Assembly (NCBI RefSeq): GCF_900156205.1
Contig: NZ_FTNA01000011.1
Location: 1 to 64,000, forward strand
DNA length: 64,000 nucleotides
Source: Leptospira interrogans
GTDB taxonomy: Bacteria; Spirochaetota; Leptospiria; Leptospirales; Leptospiraceae
Reading direction: 5' to 3'
Shown: one piece after another, positions 11,872-24,829 of the stretch
Layout of the letters: each line of letters begins with the position of its first letter
How positions within the stretch are numbered: position 1 is the first letter of the stretch
Position numbers and translations under genes: made by a program
Notes under the pieces: generated by a model
The model's database searches: none
What the model saw: only the letters and a program-made list of their open reading frames with translations
What the model was told of the DNA's origin: nothing

Positions 11872-12435
11872 TTAGAATCCATGAAAAGTATTTAACCCGG
11901 TGATGATGGAAAAAAATAGAGTATTTCTTTTAGAAGAAATTAACTGGATAAGTAAAATTTCTGAATTTTGGAATTTTTGATTTTTAGAATCCTTCCAAAA
12001 AGACTTTGCAGAACCTTTATTTATATTTTCATCAAAAGTAAGAAGCATCACGAAAAAATTACAAATAGAAACACCATAATAACGGGCCACGAGTCTTAAT
12101 TCCGCCCAATCTGCAGCGTTAGGTCGAAAAGAAAAACGGACTAGTTCAAGTTCGGTTTCTTGATATAATGTTTTTTCTTTTTCAGGCTGAGCAAAAAGGG
12201 AATGTAATCGATTGCGATTTTTCTTTAAAAGAAAATGCAGAGTACATTTTAGAGATTTAAACTGTGAAATTCGCCTTGTTAAATGTGGAATTTTTACTCT
12301 TGGGATCCAAAGATCAGATGGAGAATCTCTTTTTCTTTTTGAAATCGATTTTTTATCAGTAATGAATTTTGATTTTTTTTGTTCATTTCTGAGATTACGA
12401 ATATGTTGAGAAGAAGTTTGATCTTTTTTTATCAT
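11872..12435 (-). CDS. DUF1564 family protein, copy 2
   Basis: A 187-residue paralogue of the protein at 10610-11146. It shares YQE.ELEL.R.SFRP...DW.EL and YGVSICNFFVMLL. The lysine- and arginine-rich N-terminus is also shared. The last 35 or so residues are unlike copy 1, are not obviously family sequence, and end 14 bp from a MITE-like element, so the tail may be a product of that insertion. ATG start. Function unknown; a DNA-binding role is only a guess. Confidence 0.68.
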   Translation of the reverse strand: MIKKDQTSSQHIRNLRNEQKKSKFITDKKSISKRKRDSPSDLWIPRVKIPHLTRRISQFKSLKCTLHFLLKKNRNRLHSLFAQPEKEKTLYQETELELVRFSFRPNAADWAELRLVARYYGVSICNFFVMLLTFDENINKGSAKSFWKDSKNQKFQNSEILLIQLISSKRNTLFFSIITGLNTFHGF

Positions 12436-12786
12436 ACTTCTTACAGTTCTAGGTTAATTACTATCGTTCGTATTTTTCAGAATTTAATGAAAAATAATTC
12501 ATAAATTTAAAAATTTTTTAATCAGCCGGAGTTCCTACCATTAAACTATTACTGCTTACGATAAAGTTAAGTATCATAAACTTTTATCATAAAACAAATT
12601 TTAGTACTACTATATAATTCTGAGTAATAACAAAACGTAACAGTTCCCACAAAATTAAATCTTTTGTCATTAGTTTATAACTTTAGAACGTACTTCCGTC
12701 CTTAAAAATTGTAAGACTCCCACATACTCAAGTTCTTAGATAAACTTTAAAAATAATCAGGAAAAGGTTTTTCTTAAATTTCAAGT
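12436..12786. other. Gap, nothing beyond degenerate repeats
   Basis: Very AT-rich. A degenerate repeat like those near 36830-36890 covers about 12555-12625. No RNA gene or small reading frame stands out. Confidence 0.5.
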
Positions 12787-14076
12787 TCAGTTTTTGAGAG
12801 ATTCTATTTCATCAATTTCTTTGGGAATCAAAGACGTAAGATTTACTGGGTTTTGACCTTGAACCAAAACATCGTCTTCTATCCGAATCCCTATCCCTCT
12901 AAATTTTTCTGGAATTGTAAGATCAGTAGGATCAAAATAAAGCCCCGGTTCAATCGTAATTACCTGACCGTCCTGCAAAGACCAAGAAGCTCCGTCTTTA
13001 TAATAGGAACCTACATCGTGCACATCCATACCTAGATAATGACTGGTTCTATGCATATAATATTTTTTGAATGTATTTTGCTCTAAAATGAAATCCATAG
13101 AACCTTCCAAAAGGCCTAAGTCTTTCAAACCTTCTACAAGAGTTTTAACGGCTTGATTATGGATCGAAGCAAATTCCACTCCTTCCTTCGTATTGGAAAC
13201 AGCTTCTTTCTGTGCTCTCAAAACCACTTCGTAGACCGCCTTTTGTTCAGGAGAAAATTTTTTTCCTACGGGAAAGTTACGAGTCACGTCTGCAGTATAA
13301 TATCCTTTTTCAGCCCCGCTGTCCACCAACACAAGATCTCCTGGTTTCAACTGACAGTTGTTAGACGTATAATGAAGAATGGTTGCGTTTTTTCCACTTG
13401 CGACGATATGTCCGTAACCGCCCCCCCAAGCCCCGTGTTTTAAATATTCAGATTCTAAAATCGCTTCGAGTTCATATTCAAACATTCCAGGTTTAGATTC
13501 TCTCATCAATCTTACATGACCTAAAGCAGTGATTCTTGCAGATTCTCGAAGAGCTTCTATTTCCACGGCAGACTTAAACATTCTCATCCAATGTAAAAAA
13601 TCCGGAGTTTCAATCCTTTTAGGACCGAACTTGCCTTCTCTGGATCTTTGATTGAGAGAATAAATCCATTCGATAAGTTTAGAATCACGAACCAAATTTT
13701 TTCCAAAAAAATGAAACAAAGTATGTTGGTTGAGTAAAATTTCATCCAGCTTTGATTCCCATTCGTTCGTATCAAAAGACTCGTCCAAACCTAACAGTTC
13801 TTTCGCTTTTTCTTTCCCGATTCTAATTCCGGTCCAGATTTCTTTATCTTTATCTTTTGGAAGTACAAAAATCGATTTATAAGAATTTTTTAATATTAGA
13901 ATTCCATCCGATTCCTCAATACCAGTTAGATAATAATAATCGGAGTCCTGGCGAAATTTATATTCTACGTCCCGATTTCGGATTAAATGAGAAGCCGCAA
14001 AGACGATCAAAACCTCACCATCTTTTAATCTTTTTTGAACTTTTTCGATTCGTTCCGAATAAATATATGAAGTCAT
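12787..14076 (-). CDS. pepP: Xaa-Pro aminopeptidase (M24B)
   Basis: A 429-residue cytoplasmic metallopeptidase that removes an N-terminal residue preceding proline. An N-terminal AMP_N domain (YKFRQDSDYYYLTGIEE) is followed by the pita-bread catalytic domain. The metal ligands can be read as Asp in VDSGAEKGY and TADVTRNF, His in HYLGMDVHD, Glu in TIEPGLYF and Glu in IRIEDDVLV. Length fits PepP. Its ATG overlaps the end of the upstream glycosyltransferase by four bases (ATGA), so the two are translationally coupled. It is the last gene of the leftward thiolase-like / glycosyltransferase / pepP unit. Confidence 0.9.
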   Translation of the reverse strand: MTSYIYSERIEKVQKRLKDGEVLIVFAASHLIRNRDVEYKFRQDSDYYYLTGIEESDGILILKNSYKSIFVLPKDKDKEIWTGIRIGKEKAKELLGLDESFDTNEWESKLDEILLNQHTLFHFFGKNLVRDSKLIEWIYSLNQRSREGKFGPKRIETPDFLHWMRMFKSAVEIEALRESARITALGHVRLMRESKPGMFEYELEAILESEYLKHGAWGGGYGHIVASGKNATILHYTSNNCQLKPGDLVLVDSGAEKGYYTADVTRNFPVGKKFSPEQKAVYEVVLRAQKEAVSNTKEGVEFASIHNQAVKTLVEGLKDLGLLEGSMDFILEQNTFKKYYMHRTSHYLGMDVHDVGSYYKDGASWSLQDGQVITIEPGLYFDPTDLTIPEKFRGIGIRIEDDVLVQGQNPVNLTSLIPKEIDEIESLKN

Positions 14077-15104
14077 TTTACATTTCCTTGTTCTAATTGG
14101 ACTGCTACTTCAAACATTTTATTGGTATCTTGTTCCTTCATACAACGAAAATGTCCTTCAGGACAAGTTCTACCACCGTGAATCCCACAAGGTCTACAAG
14201 TAAGTCCATGAATCTCAGAGATAAAAGAAAGATCAGCAAGTGGAGTATAACCAAAATCCGGAACCGTAGCCCCAAAAACTGCCAAAGTAGGAATGTTAAA
14301 TGCAGAAGCAAAATGAATCGGAGAAGAATCATTACTGATAACCAAAGCCGCTTTAGAAACTAAAAACGAAAGTTCTGGTAAATTTGTTTTTCCCGCAAAA
14401 TTAATTGCGTAACCAGAACCTACTTCTTCGCAAAGATCTAAATCTGCTTTGGATCCAATTAAAACCACCTCCTTACCGGTTTCCTTAAAAATACGTTCCC
14501 CTAAAACTCTAAACTTAGAAGCAGGCATCCGTTTGGTTTCCCAGACGGAACTAGGAGCAAGTAAAACGTAATTTCCAGATTCAAGTCTGTTCTCTTTCAT
14601 CAATTCACGAATTCTAAAAACGGATTCTTCTTTCCAATAAAGCTCAGGGCGCTTTTGAATATTAGAATATTCTTCTTTACTGTATAATAAAGAAAACAGT
14701 TTTTCTACCTCGTGCATTCCTAAAATAGGTCTTGGAATTTTTTTAGTTAGCAAAAAAGAAAAACCCGCTGTTTCGTATCCAATTCTTTCCTTGGCGCCAC
14801 TTGCAAATCCGATCAAAGTAGAACGAAAAGAAAAATGAGGCAAAATACAAAGTGTATAATTTTCTTTTCGAAGTTCTCTCAGAAAGGAAAAAAATTTCCA
14901 AATAGATTTTTTGAATTCCTTCTTATCCAAAGGAATCAGACTATCTATATAAGGATTTGCCTCAAGTACACTTTCGGTTCCTTTATTAACCACAACCGTA
15001 AGATATGAGTTCGGGTATTTTTTTTTGACTTCTCTAAAGAAAGAAGTCGTTAAAATCAAATCTCCTAAAAAAGCGGTTTGAATCAAAAGTATTTTTTCGT
15101 TCAC
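14073..15104 (-). CDS. Glycosyltransferase family 9 (heptosyltransferase-like)
   Basis: About 343 residues of the ADP-heptose:LPS heptosyltransferase family (GT9). The N-terminal motif KILLIQTAFLGDLILTT and the C-terminal acceptor/donor region (APSSVWETKRMP, VISNDSSPIHFASAFNIPTLAVFG) are both present. It probably adds a sugar during LPS core assembly on the cytoplasmic face. The frame runs up to a TTG at 15143, but I choose the GTG at 15104. It has GGA seven bases ahead, gives the usual family N-terminus and avoids overlap with the upstream gene; a TTG at 15110 is the alternative. A CRPCGIHGGRTCP cysteine cluster near the C-terminus is typical of this subfamily. Coupled to pepP downstream. 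Confidence 0.85.
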   Translation of the reverse strand: MNEKILLIQTAFLGDLILTTSFFREVKKKYPNSYLTVVVNKGTESVLEANPYIDSLIPLDKKEFKKSIWKFFSFLRELRKENYTLCILPHFSFRSTLIGFASGAKERIGYETAGFSFLLTKKIPRPILGMHEVEKLFSLLYSKEEYSNIQKRPELYWKEESVFRIRELMKENRLESGNYVLLAPSSVWETKRMPASKFRVLGERIFKETGKEVVLIGSKADLDLCEEVGSGYAINFAGKTNLPELSFLVSKAALVISNDSSPIHFASAFNIPTLAVFGATVPDFGYTPLADLSFISEIHGLTCRPCGIHGGRTCPEGHFRCMKEQDTNKMFEVAVQLEQGNVK

Positions 15105-15117
15105 GTTCAATTCCGTT

Positions 15118-16236
<1,119 letters not shown>

Positions 16237-16239
16237 CGG

Positions 16240-16311
<72 letters not shown>

Positions 16312-16330
16312 CCATGTTTATAAACTATCC

Positions 16331-16358
16331 TTGCAAAATTAAGAATGATTTTTATACT
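16331..16358 (+). promoter_or_regulatory. Promoter of the bacterioferritin gene
   Basis: A TTGCAA (-35, 16331-16336) is followed after 16 bases by TATACT (-10, 16353-16358). The start codon at 16383 has the strong ribosome-binding site AAGGAGA. I see no clear Fur or PerR box. Confidence 0.55.
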
Positions 16359-16382
16359 GAAATGATCACAAGGAGAAATAAA

Positions 16383-16850
16383 ATGAAAGGTAATAAAGAA
16401 GTACTCGAAATTTTAGGCGAAGTGCTTTCTGCAGAACTGACTGCGATCAATCAGTATTTCATTCATGCTAAGATGAATAAGAACTGGGGCTTTAAAAAAC
16501 TTGCAGACTTTATGAAACGCGAATCGATAGACGAAATGAAACACGCCGACGAAGTGATTGATCGTATTCTTTATTTAGACGGAGTGCCCGATCTTCAAAG
16601 ATACATGAAGATTAATGTAGGAAATAATATAGAAGAAATTTTGAAAGTAGATTTAGAATTGGAATATGCGGCAGTAGAAAGATTCAATCGCGGAATTGTA
16701 ATCGCGGTTAAAAATAACGATAATGGTACAAGAGAATTATTTGAAAAGATTTTGATCTCGGAAGAAGAACATATCGATTGGATAGAATCTCAACAAGAAA
16801 TCATTCGTCAAATCGGCGTTGAAAATTATCTTGCACAACAAATAGAGTGA
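16383..16850 (+). CDS. bfr: Bacterioferritin
   Basis: A 155-residue iron-storage protein that forms a 24-mer, oxidises Fe(II) and stores ferric mineral. All ferroxidase ligands are present at canonical positions: Glu18, Glu51, His54, Glu94, Glu127 and His130. The haem-ligating Met52 is also conserved, so this is a true bacterioferritin rather than a ferritin. The ATG at 16383 is chosen because AAGGAGA precedes it and the residue numbering then matches the family; the frame is open upstream to 16314. The next gene starts inside its stop codon (GTGA overlap), which ties an RNA methyltransferase to iron storage in one transcript. Confidence 0.95.
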   Translation: MKGNKEVLEILGEVLSAELTAINQYFIHAKMNKNWGFKKLADFMKRESIDEMKHADEVIDRILYLDGVPDLQRYMKINVGNNIEEILKVDLELEYAAVERFNRGIVIAVKNNDNGTRELFEKILISEEEHIDWIESQQEIIRQIGVENYLAQQIE

Positions 16851-18097
16851 CAAATTTTAAAAAACCAATTCCTAAAAAATCCCTCCGGTTAAAATCAAAA
16901 AGATCTGATAGAAAAAATTTTTCGAACGATCCAAGGCAAAAACAAAATCCTTTAAAATCGGAATGGGATTTTTCAAAACCGGATTCTTTTGAATATCACG
17001 CTTCTTGTCCAGATGGTCTTTCTGGGCTGTTGCGAGAAGAAGTAATAGAAGCCGGTTTAAAGATCATCTCAGAAAACAGAGGTGGAATTTTTTTTCAAGG
17101 TCCAGCAAAAGCCTTAAAAGAATTTATTCTTTCTACTGGAATCGCGTCCGGAATCAGCATTTCGTTAAAATATTGGAGAGTAGAAAACCCGGAAGATCTT
17201 TACGATCAAGCACTTCAATTTCCTTTTGAGAAAATTTTAAATTCAGAACATTCTTTGAGAATCGATTCTGCTACTAAAGATTCCTTAAAAGATTCACGTT
17301 ATGCGACATACAAACTGAAAGATGCAATCTTTGACCGTTTTCGCTCTAAGGGAAAAGAACCTCCAAAAATTTCAAGGGAAGAACCAGATTTTTTATTCTA
17401 TCTACGTTCTCATTCTGATCACGCAAAACTTTCTTTAGGTTTAAACACAAGACCTCTTCAACAGAGAGGACACGGTAGAATTGGAGGGGAAGCACCCATT
17501 CGAGAAATTCTAGCTTCCGCTTTGATTCGTTATTCCGGATGGGACGCCAAATCACAGTTATACGACCCATTCTGTGGTTCAGGAACAGTTGTAGTAGAGG
17601 CTGCGCTCAAACTTCTATATGGAGGCCATACCAATTATAGAAGTTTAGCGTCTTCTCTTCCGTTTCAAAAACTTTTCGGACAGCCAAACTTTAAAGAGAA
17701 TTTAAATCTTTCTTCGGAAATAAAAATATTTGCTTCCGATTTAGATCCAAAGACTCTTGGGTTGGCTAGGTTAAACGCAAAAAATGCGGGAGTGGATCAT
17801 TTGATTCATTTTTTCGAATCAGATGCAAAGATTTCCGAAAACGAGGAAAAAATTTCCGAAGGTTTTATTGTAACAAATCCTCCTTACGGGGTTCGTTTAG
17901 GAACTAAAGAAGAAGCCAAAGAAGCTTACTTGGCTTGGGGTAAAAAACTAAAAGATCACTTTTCGGGAAATGTTCTTGCGATCGTCTGTGGAGATACTTC
18001 TCTTTTAGGTTTTCTAAAATTAAAAAAAGACAAAGAACAATCTCTAACGATTGGAAAGTTAAAAGGAAAATTAGTTGCCTACACTTTAGGTAGATAA
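16847..18097 (+). CDS. THUMP-domain class I RNA methyltransferase (RlmL/YpsC-like)
   Basis: A 416-residue probable 23S rRNA guanine-N2 methyltransferase. A lysine- and arginine-rich N-terminus of about 45 residues is followed by a THUMP RNA-binding domain (starting [19 protein letters not shown]), then the SAM-binding motif [15 protein letters not shown] and the catalytic NPPYGVRLG. This order is that of the RlmL N-terminal half and of YpsC-type proteins; the RlmK half is absent. GTG start overlapping bfr by four bases. The assignment to G2445-type methylation is by family, not proven. Confidence 0.85.
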   Translation: MTNFKKPIPKKSLRLKSKRSDRKNFSNDPRQKQNPLKSEWDFSKPDSFEYHASCPDGLSGLLREEVIEAGLKIISENRGGIFFQGPAKALKEFILSTGIASGISISLKYWRVENPEDLYDQALQFPFEKILNSEHSLRIDSATKDSLKDSRYATYKLKDAIFDRFRSKGKEPPKISREEPDFLFYLRSHSDHAKLSLGLNTRPLQQRGHGRIGGEAPIREILASALIRYSGWDAKSQLYDPFCGSGTVVVEAALKLLYGGHTNYRSLASSLPFQKLFGQPNFKENLNLSSEIKIFASDLDPKTLGLARLNAKNAGVDHLIHFFESDAKISENEEKISEGFIVTNPPYGVRLGTKEEAKEAYLAWGKKLKDHFSGNVLAIVCGDTSLLGFLKLKKDKEQSLTIGKLKGKLVAYTLGR

Positions 18098-18112
18098 TCC
18101 AATCGATTCGGA

Positions 18113-19225
18113 ATGAATCATCAAGAAATTCTACTAAAACTTTTAGAAGTTACTGAGAATACTCAAGATTCGTTTCAGTTTTTAAAACGATTTCGTTCCA
18201 TCGAACCTGAAAAGTTTGCTGTGATCTATGCCGATTCCTCTACTCTGATGGAATCGGCAGAAGCTCTTCTTTATAATCTCAAACTACTTCACAAGTTAGA
18301 TTTATTTCCAGTTGTAGTTTTGGATAAGGACGGAATTTCTTACACCAATCTATTTTATAGAAATCAAAACAAAGATGATACTCCCTCAATTTTACCTGGA
18401 AAATTATTCAGACATCCTCAGGATTTAGCGGGTGCGGTTCGTTCCGCTTTAGATGAAGAAAAACTTCCTGTTTTTATAGCGGAAGAAAAAGGTCAGGTTC
18501 TTTTCAATTTTTTAACTAAACTTTGTTCCATTCTTCGTACTAAAAAATTGGTTCATCTTTATTCCAGAGGTGGGGTTTATTTAAAAGGAAATAAAATTTC
18601 CATTTTCGACGTTGATTCCTCCATAAAACCGGATCCAGAAGACGAATCCATTTTATCTATCTGTTTAGAACTTTATAAAAATGTAAAGGATAAGGATTTT
18701 GAAATCGCGATCACTTCTGCGTCTTCACTTCTCAAAGAATTATTTACAATCAAAGGAAGTGGAACTCTTTTAAGAAGAAAGAACCGTATCGATTTTATTG
18801 AAGATCCTCTTACAGTTTCCAGTGAGAAGTTAAATCTTTTGATCGAAAAGGCATTTCAAAAATCTCTTAAAAAAGATTTTTGGAATCAAAAGTTTGCCGG
18901 AATCCTTTTAGAATCTGAATTTAAAGGATGTGCGTTAGTAAAAAACACTTCTTTTGGTACGTTTCTATCTAAGTTTGCAGTAGATGAAATTGCGAGGGGA
19001 GAAGGAGTTGGAAGAGACATTTGGGACGAACTAATCTATAGATTTCCAATTTTATTTTGGAGAGCAAGAAAAGAAAATACGATTTCAAAATGGTATATGA
19101 AAGTATGCGACGGTATGCAAAAAGAAGGGATTTGGATTTACTTCTGGATCGGAGTTCAAGAAATCCAAGTGCCTAATATTTGCTCTTTTCTCAAAAACCT
19201 CCCAGAAGATATGTCGAGCACCTAA
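18113..19225 (+). CDS. N-acetylglutamate synthase-like protein (amino-acid-kinase fold plus NAT domain)
   Basis: A 370-residue protein. The first 220 residues look like a degenerate amino-acid-kinase fold ([20 protein letters not shown], with acetylglutamate-kinase-like layout). The last 140 residues look like the GNAT-type NAT domain of vertebrate/fungal-type N-acetylglutamate synthase ([31 protein letters not shown]). It probably makes N-acetylglutamate, the first step of arginine synthesis. Key AAK glycine motifs are weak, so kinase activity is unlikely. It starts 15 bases after the THUMP methyltransferase and ends the bfr transcript. The function call is from domain layout and is moderately sure. 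Confidence 0.7.
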   Translation: MNHQEILLKLLEVTENTQDSFQFLKRFRSIEPEKFAVIYADSSTLMESAEALLYNLKLLHKLDLFPVVVLDKDGISYTNLFYRNQNKDDTPSILPGKLFRHPQDLAGAVRSALDEEKLPVFIAEEKGQVLFNFLTKLCSILRTKKLVHLYSRGGVYLKGNKISIFDVDSSIKPDPEDESILSICLELYKNVKDKDFEIAITSASSLLKELFTIKGSGTLLRRKNRIDFIEDPLTVSSEKLNLLIEKAFQKSLKKDFWNQKFAGILLESEFKGCALVKNTSFGTFLSKFAVDEIARGEGVGRDIWDELIYRFPILFWRARKENTISKWYMKVCDGMQKEGIWIYFWIGVQEIQVPNICSFLKNLPEDMSST

Positions 19226-19243
19226 AATGCGACCCATAGAAAG

Positions 19244-19585
19244 TCATCACCAACCCCACAAGTTAATAGGATTTTAGAATCAGAAGACTCCCAAAGGCAC
19301 ATTTTTCAAGTGTTCCGACAAGAATGAGTCTTTTTACTTGCAAAAAGTATGTTTTTCTGATAAAGAAAACCTCCCCCACCCAAAAATAGGAAAAACTCAA
19401 CACAACGCTTTCCTCAAACTCAATGCATCGCTCCCTAAGGGTCGCTCTGCAGGTCGCGTTGGAAAACTCAACACAACGCTTTCCTATGGGTCGCGTTGTG
19501 GGGTGGGAACTAAGTTTTACAGAAGATTTTGTCGTAATTCCGACGATAGATCTTGAGATCCAATTATTTGTGGGGTTGGTTATGA
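19244..19585. repeat. Inverted repeat pair, 18 bp, 17 matching, flanking about 306 bp
   Basis: TCATCACCAACCCCACAA at 19244-19261 is matched inverted by TTGTGGGGTTGGTTATGA at 19568-19585. The enclosed sequence contains direct repeats of CAACACAACGCTTTCCT. It may be an old element or a fold in the transcript downstream of the N-acetylglutamate synthase-like gene. Confidence 0.55.
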
Positions 19586-19739
19586 TAGAAAGTGTTTTAC
19601 TGAGTTTGAACGCCGGTCTATCTCGCGCCCTGGAAAACTCAGGCGTCTCACTTCCATTGGCGCTCAACGGGAAGCGAGATTTAAGTTTAGGAAATGTTTG
19701 TTGAGTTTTTCGAACGATCCCCGTGAGATTGAGTTTTAC

Positions 19740-20226
19740 AAAAATGTAGGAACTATTACGAAAATTGAACGAGATTAGAACTGCTTGAAAATTCGTAAAT
19801 TAACGTGAGTTCGATGTAAAAAATCTATGGTTCATTTTTCTAAAAAAAATGTGATCTCGATTCCTAAAATGTGGGAACTCCCGCAAATCACGATTTTACG
19901 AACAAATTCTAAAATTGTAGGAGCTCATACTTTTAGAAAATTATTTCTCGTTTTTTTACGCCCTGCTTACGTTAAATAGCTAATTTATCATTATAACTTC
20001 TGGTGGTAGTTCCTACGTTACAAAGTTTTATGGTAAAATATGGATTTGCGGGAGTTCCCACATTTATTTTTTACAGAAAGTCAAGTTGTTGTAAAACAAA
20101 TCTCTTACATCGAACTCACGTTAAATTACCAAATGCAACCTAACTTGTAGGAACTACTGCACTTGATTAAAAATCTTTAAAGAATTATCGGATAAAATTT
20201 TTTGAGGTTTTGGTACAAGTTCTTAG
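19740..20226. mobile_element. Copy of the TTAAGAGTTTGTCC element family, interrupted
   Basis: Bases 19745-19800 match the left half of the element at 38384-38557 (GAACGAGATTAGAACTGCT) and 20125-20226 match its right half (CCAAATGCAACCTAA, then ATTAAAAATC and an end like ACAAGTTCTTA). The two halves are separated by the 324-bp element at 19801-20124. Confidence 0.6.
19801..20124. mobile_element. MITE-like element with 20-bp perfect inverted ends
   Basis: TTAACGTGAGTTCGATGTAA at 19801-19820 is exactly repeated in inverted form at 20105-20124. An internal end-like sequence (CTGCTTACGTTAA) finishes at 19975, so the 324 bp may be a composite of two copies. No coding capacity. It is inserted inside another element family. 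Confidence 0.7.
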
Positions 20227-20468
20227 TCAATACTGGATTTGTAGAAATTCATACAAATTCTTTCTTTTTTTGAAAATGTAGGAACTACTACTTTTGAAAA
20301 AAATTTTTGTAATCCACCGCGCGAACAATTAAGCTAAAAAACTTCAGTCAAAACATTTCTTGAAACCAATAGGGATTCTCTAAACTCATTTCGAATGCAA
20401 TTGAAAATAAAATTTTGTATTCAAAAAGTTAATCCGACTCTTCAAGATTGTGGGAACTCTCACAAATT

Positions 20469-20509
20469 ATTTTTTATCACGAAAATATACAATTTTCGTG
20501 ATAAAAAAT
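20469..20509. repeat. Perfect 18-bp hairpin with 5-base loop
   Basis: ATTTTTTATCACGAAAAT (20469-20486), loop ATACA, then the exact reverse complement at 20492-20509. It lies about 130 bp upstream of the DCC-family gene. A bidirectional transcript fold or a protein-binding site are both possible. Confidence 0.8.
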
Positions 20510-20640
20510 TAGTTCCTACTTACTCTCTGTTCAAATGAATACGTTCGATTTCAAAATAAATTGGCTGGAGTTCCGACCCCAAATTTACAAAACTAAAGAG
20601 GTTGAATTTTTTAAATAAGATTTAAAAAAATGAATTTATT

Positions 20641-20985
20641 ATGCAAACATTAGTTTTTCTATATGACGGCGAATGTTCGTTTTGCAGAAACTTAGCCAAA
20701 AAACTACAAAGTCTAAATCTAAATCCTAAAATTAGATTTCGATCTTTCCGAGACTTTACGGAAAAAGAACTCAAAGAAATCCATCCCACCTTAAATATTC
20801 GTGTAGCAGAAGGAAACGTTCAAATGATTGCAAACGGAAGAAGATATCCAGGTTTTTTTGCGGTTCGGAAACTCAGCCATTCTCTCAAAGGGTATCGTTG
20901 GGTTTCTCCTCTTCTTTATCTTCCTTTAATTCCTATATTTGGAATGATTGGAATGATCTTTTTAAAGTCCTTGAAAAGTCGTTAG
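20641..20985 (+). CDS. DCC-family thiol-disulfide oxidoreductase-like protein (DUF393)
   Basis: A 114-residue thioredoxin-fold protein of the DCC/DUF393 family. The signature DGECSFCRN (residues 10-18) holds the CxxC pair. A hydrophobic segment at the C-terminus (about residues 90-108) suggests membrane association. The physiological partner is unknown for this family. No strong ribosome-binding site precedes the ATG. Its 3' end overlaps, by 24 bases and in the opposite direction, the end of the haem-oxygenase-like gene of the kamA operon. Confidence 0.82.
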   Translation: MQTLVFLYDGECSFCRNLAKKLQSLNLNPKIRFRSFRDFTEKELKEIHPTLNIRVAEGNVQMIANGRRYPGFFAVRKLSHSLKGYRWVSPLLYLPLIPIFGMIGMIFLKSLKSR

Positions 20986-21648
20986 ACCTTCGTAAAACAC
21001 AAGTCTAGCGTCCAAGGCAAGTTGACTCCCTTCCATTACTCGATTCCGTTTTTCTTCCGTATCCGCCACAACTTCGATCAAACGAAATAATTTCTCTGCA
21101 TGAGATTCATCGGCGTTTAAATTTACTTGAAAGAATTTACCTTCTGGTAAAATAATTCTTTCCCTTAAATTCAAATAAGATTTAAACATTCTAGAATATT
21201 CTAATTTAAGCAAATACTCATTTGCGGGGCCAAGAGCACCCAAGGCGGAATAAAAATCCGAAGTAGTAATTTTCTGCATCAGATTCAAATAAGAAGTCGT
21301 TTCCGGAAGTACATGTTTTTCATGGACAACTTCTCCCATATCCGAAAGGAATTTTTTCAAAATAAAAACGTGAGAATTTTCAACGTTTCCCTCTCCCAAT
21401 TCTTCCCAGATATTGGAGACGAGTACAATCTTAGCTTCCACAGAATCACAAATTGAAGCTGTATTTAAAAACCAATTTACAAAATCTACACTTACAAAAT
21501 ATTCTTGACGAAGCCATAGAAGCAAATCTTCCCTTTCCATTTTATGTTCTTTTTTTTCTAACCAAAGATTAAAAGTAAGAACTGGATGATTTCGAACAGA
21601 TTCTTCCAAGGTTTTTCTAAAAGTTGAAGCAGTATTGATTGATTGCAT
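20962..21648 (-). CDS. Haem-oxygenase-like diiron oxidase/oxygenase (iron-containing redox enzyme family)
   Basis: A 228-residue all-helical protein of the TenA/PqqC/CADD-like superfamily. The metal-binding pattern [12 protein letters not shown] places Glu82/Glu83 and His93, and NADESHAEK gives Asp180 and His183; Glu144 in GPANEYLL is a further likely ligand. This set of acids and histidines is that of HDO enzymes such as CADD, UndA and BesC, which use O2 to oxidise or cleave amines and fatty or amino acids. It is the last gene of a leftward operon, 12 bases after the ATP-grasp gene, so its substrate is probably the product of the two upstream enzymes. No signal peptide. The specific reaction is unknown. 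Confidence 0.8.
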   Translation of the reverse strand: MQSINTASTFRKTLEESVRNHPVLTFNLWLEKKEHKMEREDLLLWLRQEYFVSVDFVNWFLNTASICDSVEAKIVLVSNIWEELGEGNVENSHVFILKKFLSDMGEVVHEKHVLPETTSYLNLMQKITTSDFYSALGALGPANEYLLKLEYSRMFKSYLNLRERIILPEGKFFQVNLNADESHAEKLFRLIEVVADTEEKRNRVMEGSQLALDARLVFYEGLTTFQGL

Positions 21649-21660
21649 AAATCTATAATT

Positions 21661-24028
<2,368 letters not shown>

Positions 24029-24111
24029 TCGGTTGTTCCTATTTTCTTCGAGTCCGGGGAAAATCAAGCAAAGGTTGCCAAAAGGATTCGTTTTCTAAAA
24101 CTGTCCTTAGA

Positions 24112-24786
24112 ATGACTGTATTTTCAGTAGAATCTCTCCAAGCCCTTGCGTTCGATGTAGACGGTACTCTTTTTTCGTCTGAAGGGATCATTCTTGAAGT
24201 CTACCGAGATTCGATTCTAAATTTTTCCAAGACCTCCGGAATCCAAATCGAACTTCCTTCTCGAGATCGAATTATGGCAGAAATCGGTAAACCGGTTAAA
24301 ACCATATTCTTCAACCTTCTTCCCCAGCTAAATGAAGAACAAAGAGACAGCATCTCCGATAGTGTGCTTCGTTTTCTTTGCGATAGAATTAAAAAAGGAG
24401 AAGGAGAATTTTATCCCAACGTTTTGGAAACTATAGAAATCCTGGCTCAAAAAGGTTATCGTATTTTAGCCGCCTCAAACGGAAGAAAACCTTATATCCA
24501 AACCATACTTGAAGTTTCCGGAATTCTTCCTAAATTTGAACCGATTTTAGTTTTAGACAACAAACGCATCCGAACCAAAGCAGAAATTTTAGAAGAGTAT
24601 ATAAAACTCTATCATCTAAAACCAAATCAAATTCTAATGATTGGAGACAGACTTTCCGATCATGAAGCCGCCAGACAAAACGGTTGTCCTTTTGCATTTT
24701 GTTCCTATGGACATGCTCCGGAAGGAGAAATTCCAGACTTCGATTTAAAACTTAAAAACATTTCAGATTTGAACGAAGTACTCTGA
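24112..24786 (+). CDS. HAD-family hydrolase, phosphoglycolate phosphatase-like
   Basis: A 224-residue HAD phosphatase. Motif I is FDVDGTLF, motif II is AASNGR, and motif IV is [13 protein letters not shown] cap domain lies between residues 20 and 90, as in Gph/PpaX-type enzymes. Probably dephosphorylates a small phosphorylated metabolite in the cytoplasm; the substrate cannot be fixed. It is divergent from the kamA operon, with 83 bases between start codons, and begins a loose rightward series with the GerMN and GGDEF genes. Confidence 0.85.
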   Translation: MTVFSVESLQALAFDVDGTLFSSEGIILEVYRDSILNFSKTSGIQIELPSRDRIMAEIGKPVKTIFFNLLPQLNEEQRDSISDSVLRFLCDRIKKGEGEFYPNVLETIEILAQKGYRILAASNGRKPYIQTILEVSGILPKFEPILVLDNKRIRTKAEILEEYIKLYHLKPNQILMIGDRLSDHEAARQNGCPFAFCSYGHAPEGEIPDFDLKLKNISDLNEVL

Positions 24787-24829
24787 TTTTTACCTGCATA
24801 GAATCCGTTTTTTTTCCGAAAATGAAAGT

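Larger units (their letters stand above)
19226..20640. other. 1.4-kb gap made of nested repeats
   Basis: No gene is supported; the small open frames here read through repeats. In order it holds an inverted repeat pair (19244-19261 with 19568-19585), a block of GGTCGC/CTCAAC.CAACGCTTTCC repeats (19395-19500), an element copy (about 19740-20226) split by a second element (19801-20124), and a perfect hairpin at 20469-20509. Confidence 0.6.

Noticed and set aside
19263..19704. Several open frames of 70-130 codons on both strands
   Set aside because: They read through tandem and inverted repeats with mutually overlapping frames; no ribosome-binding sites or recognisable domains.
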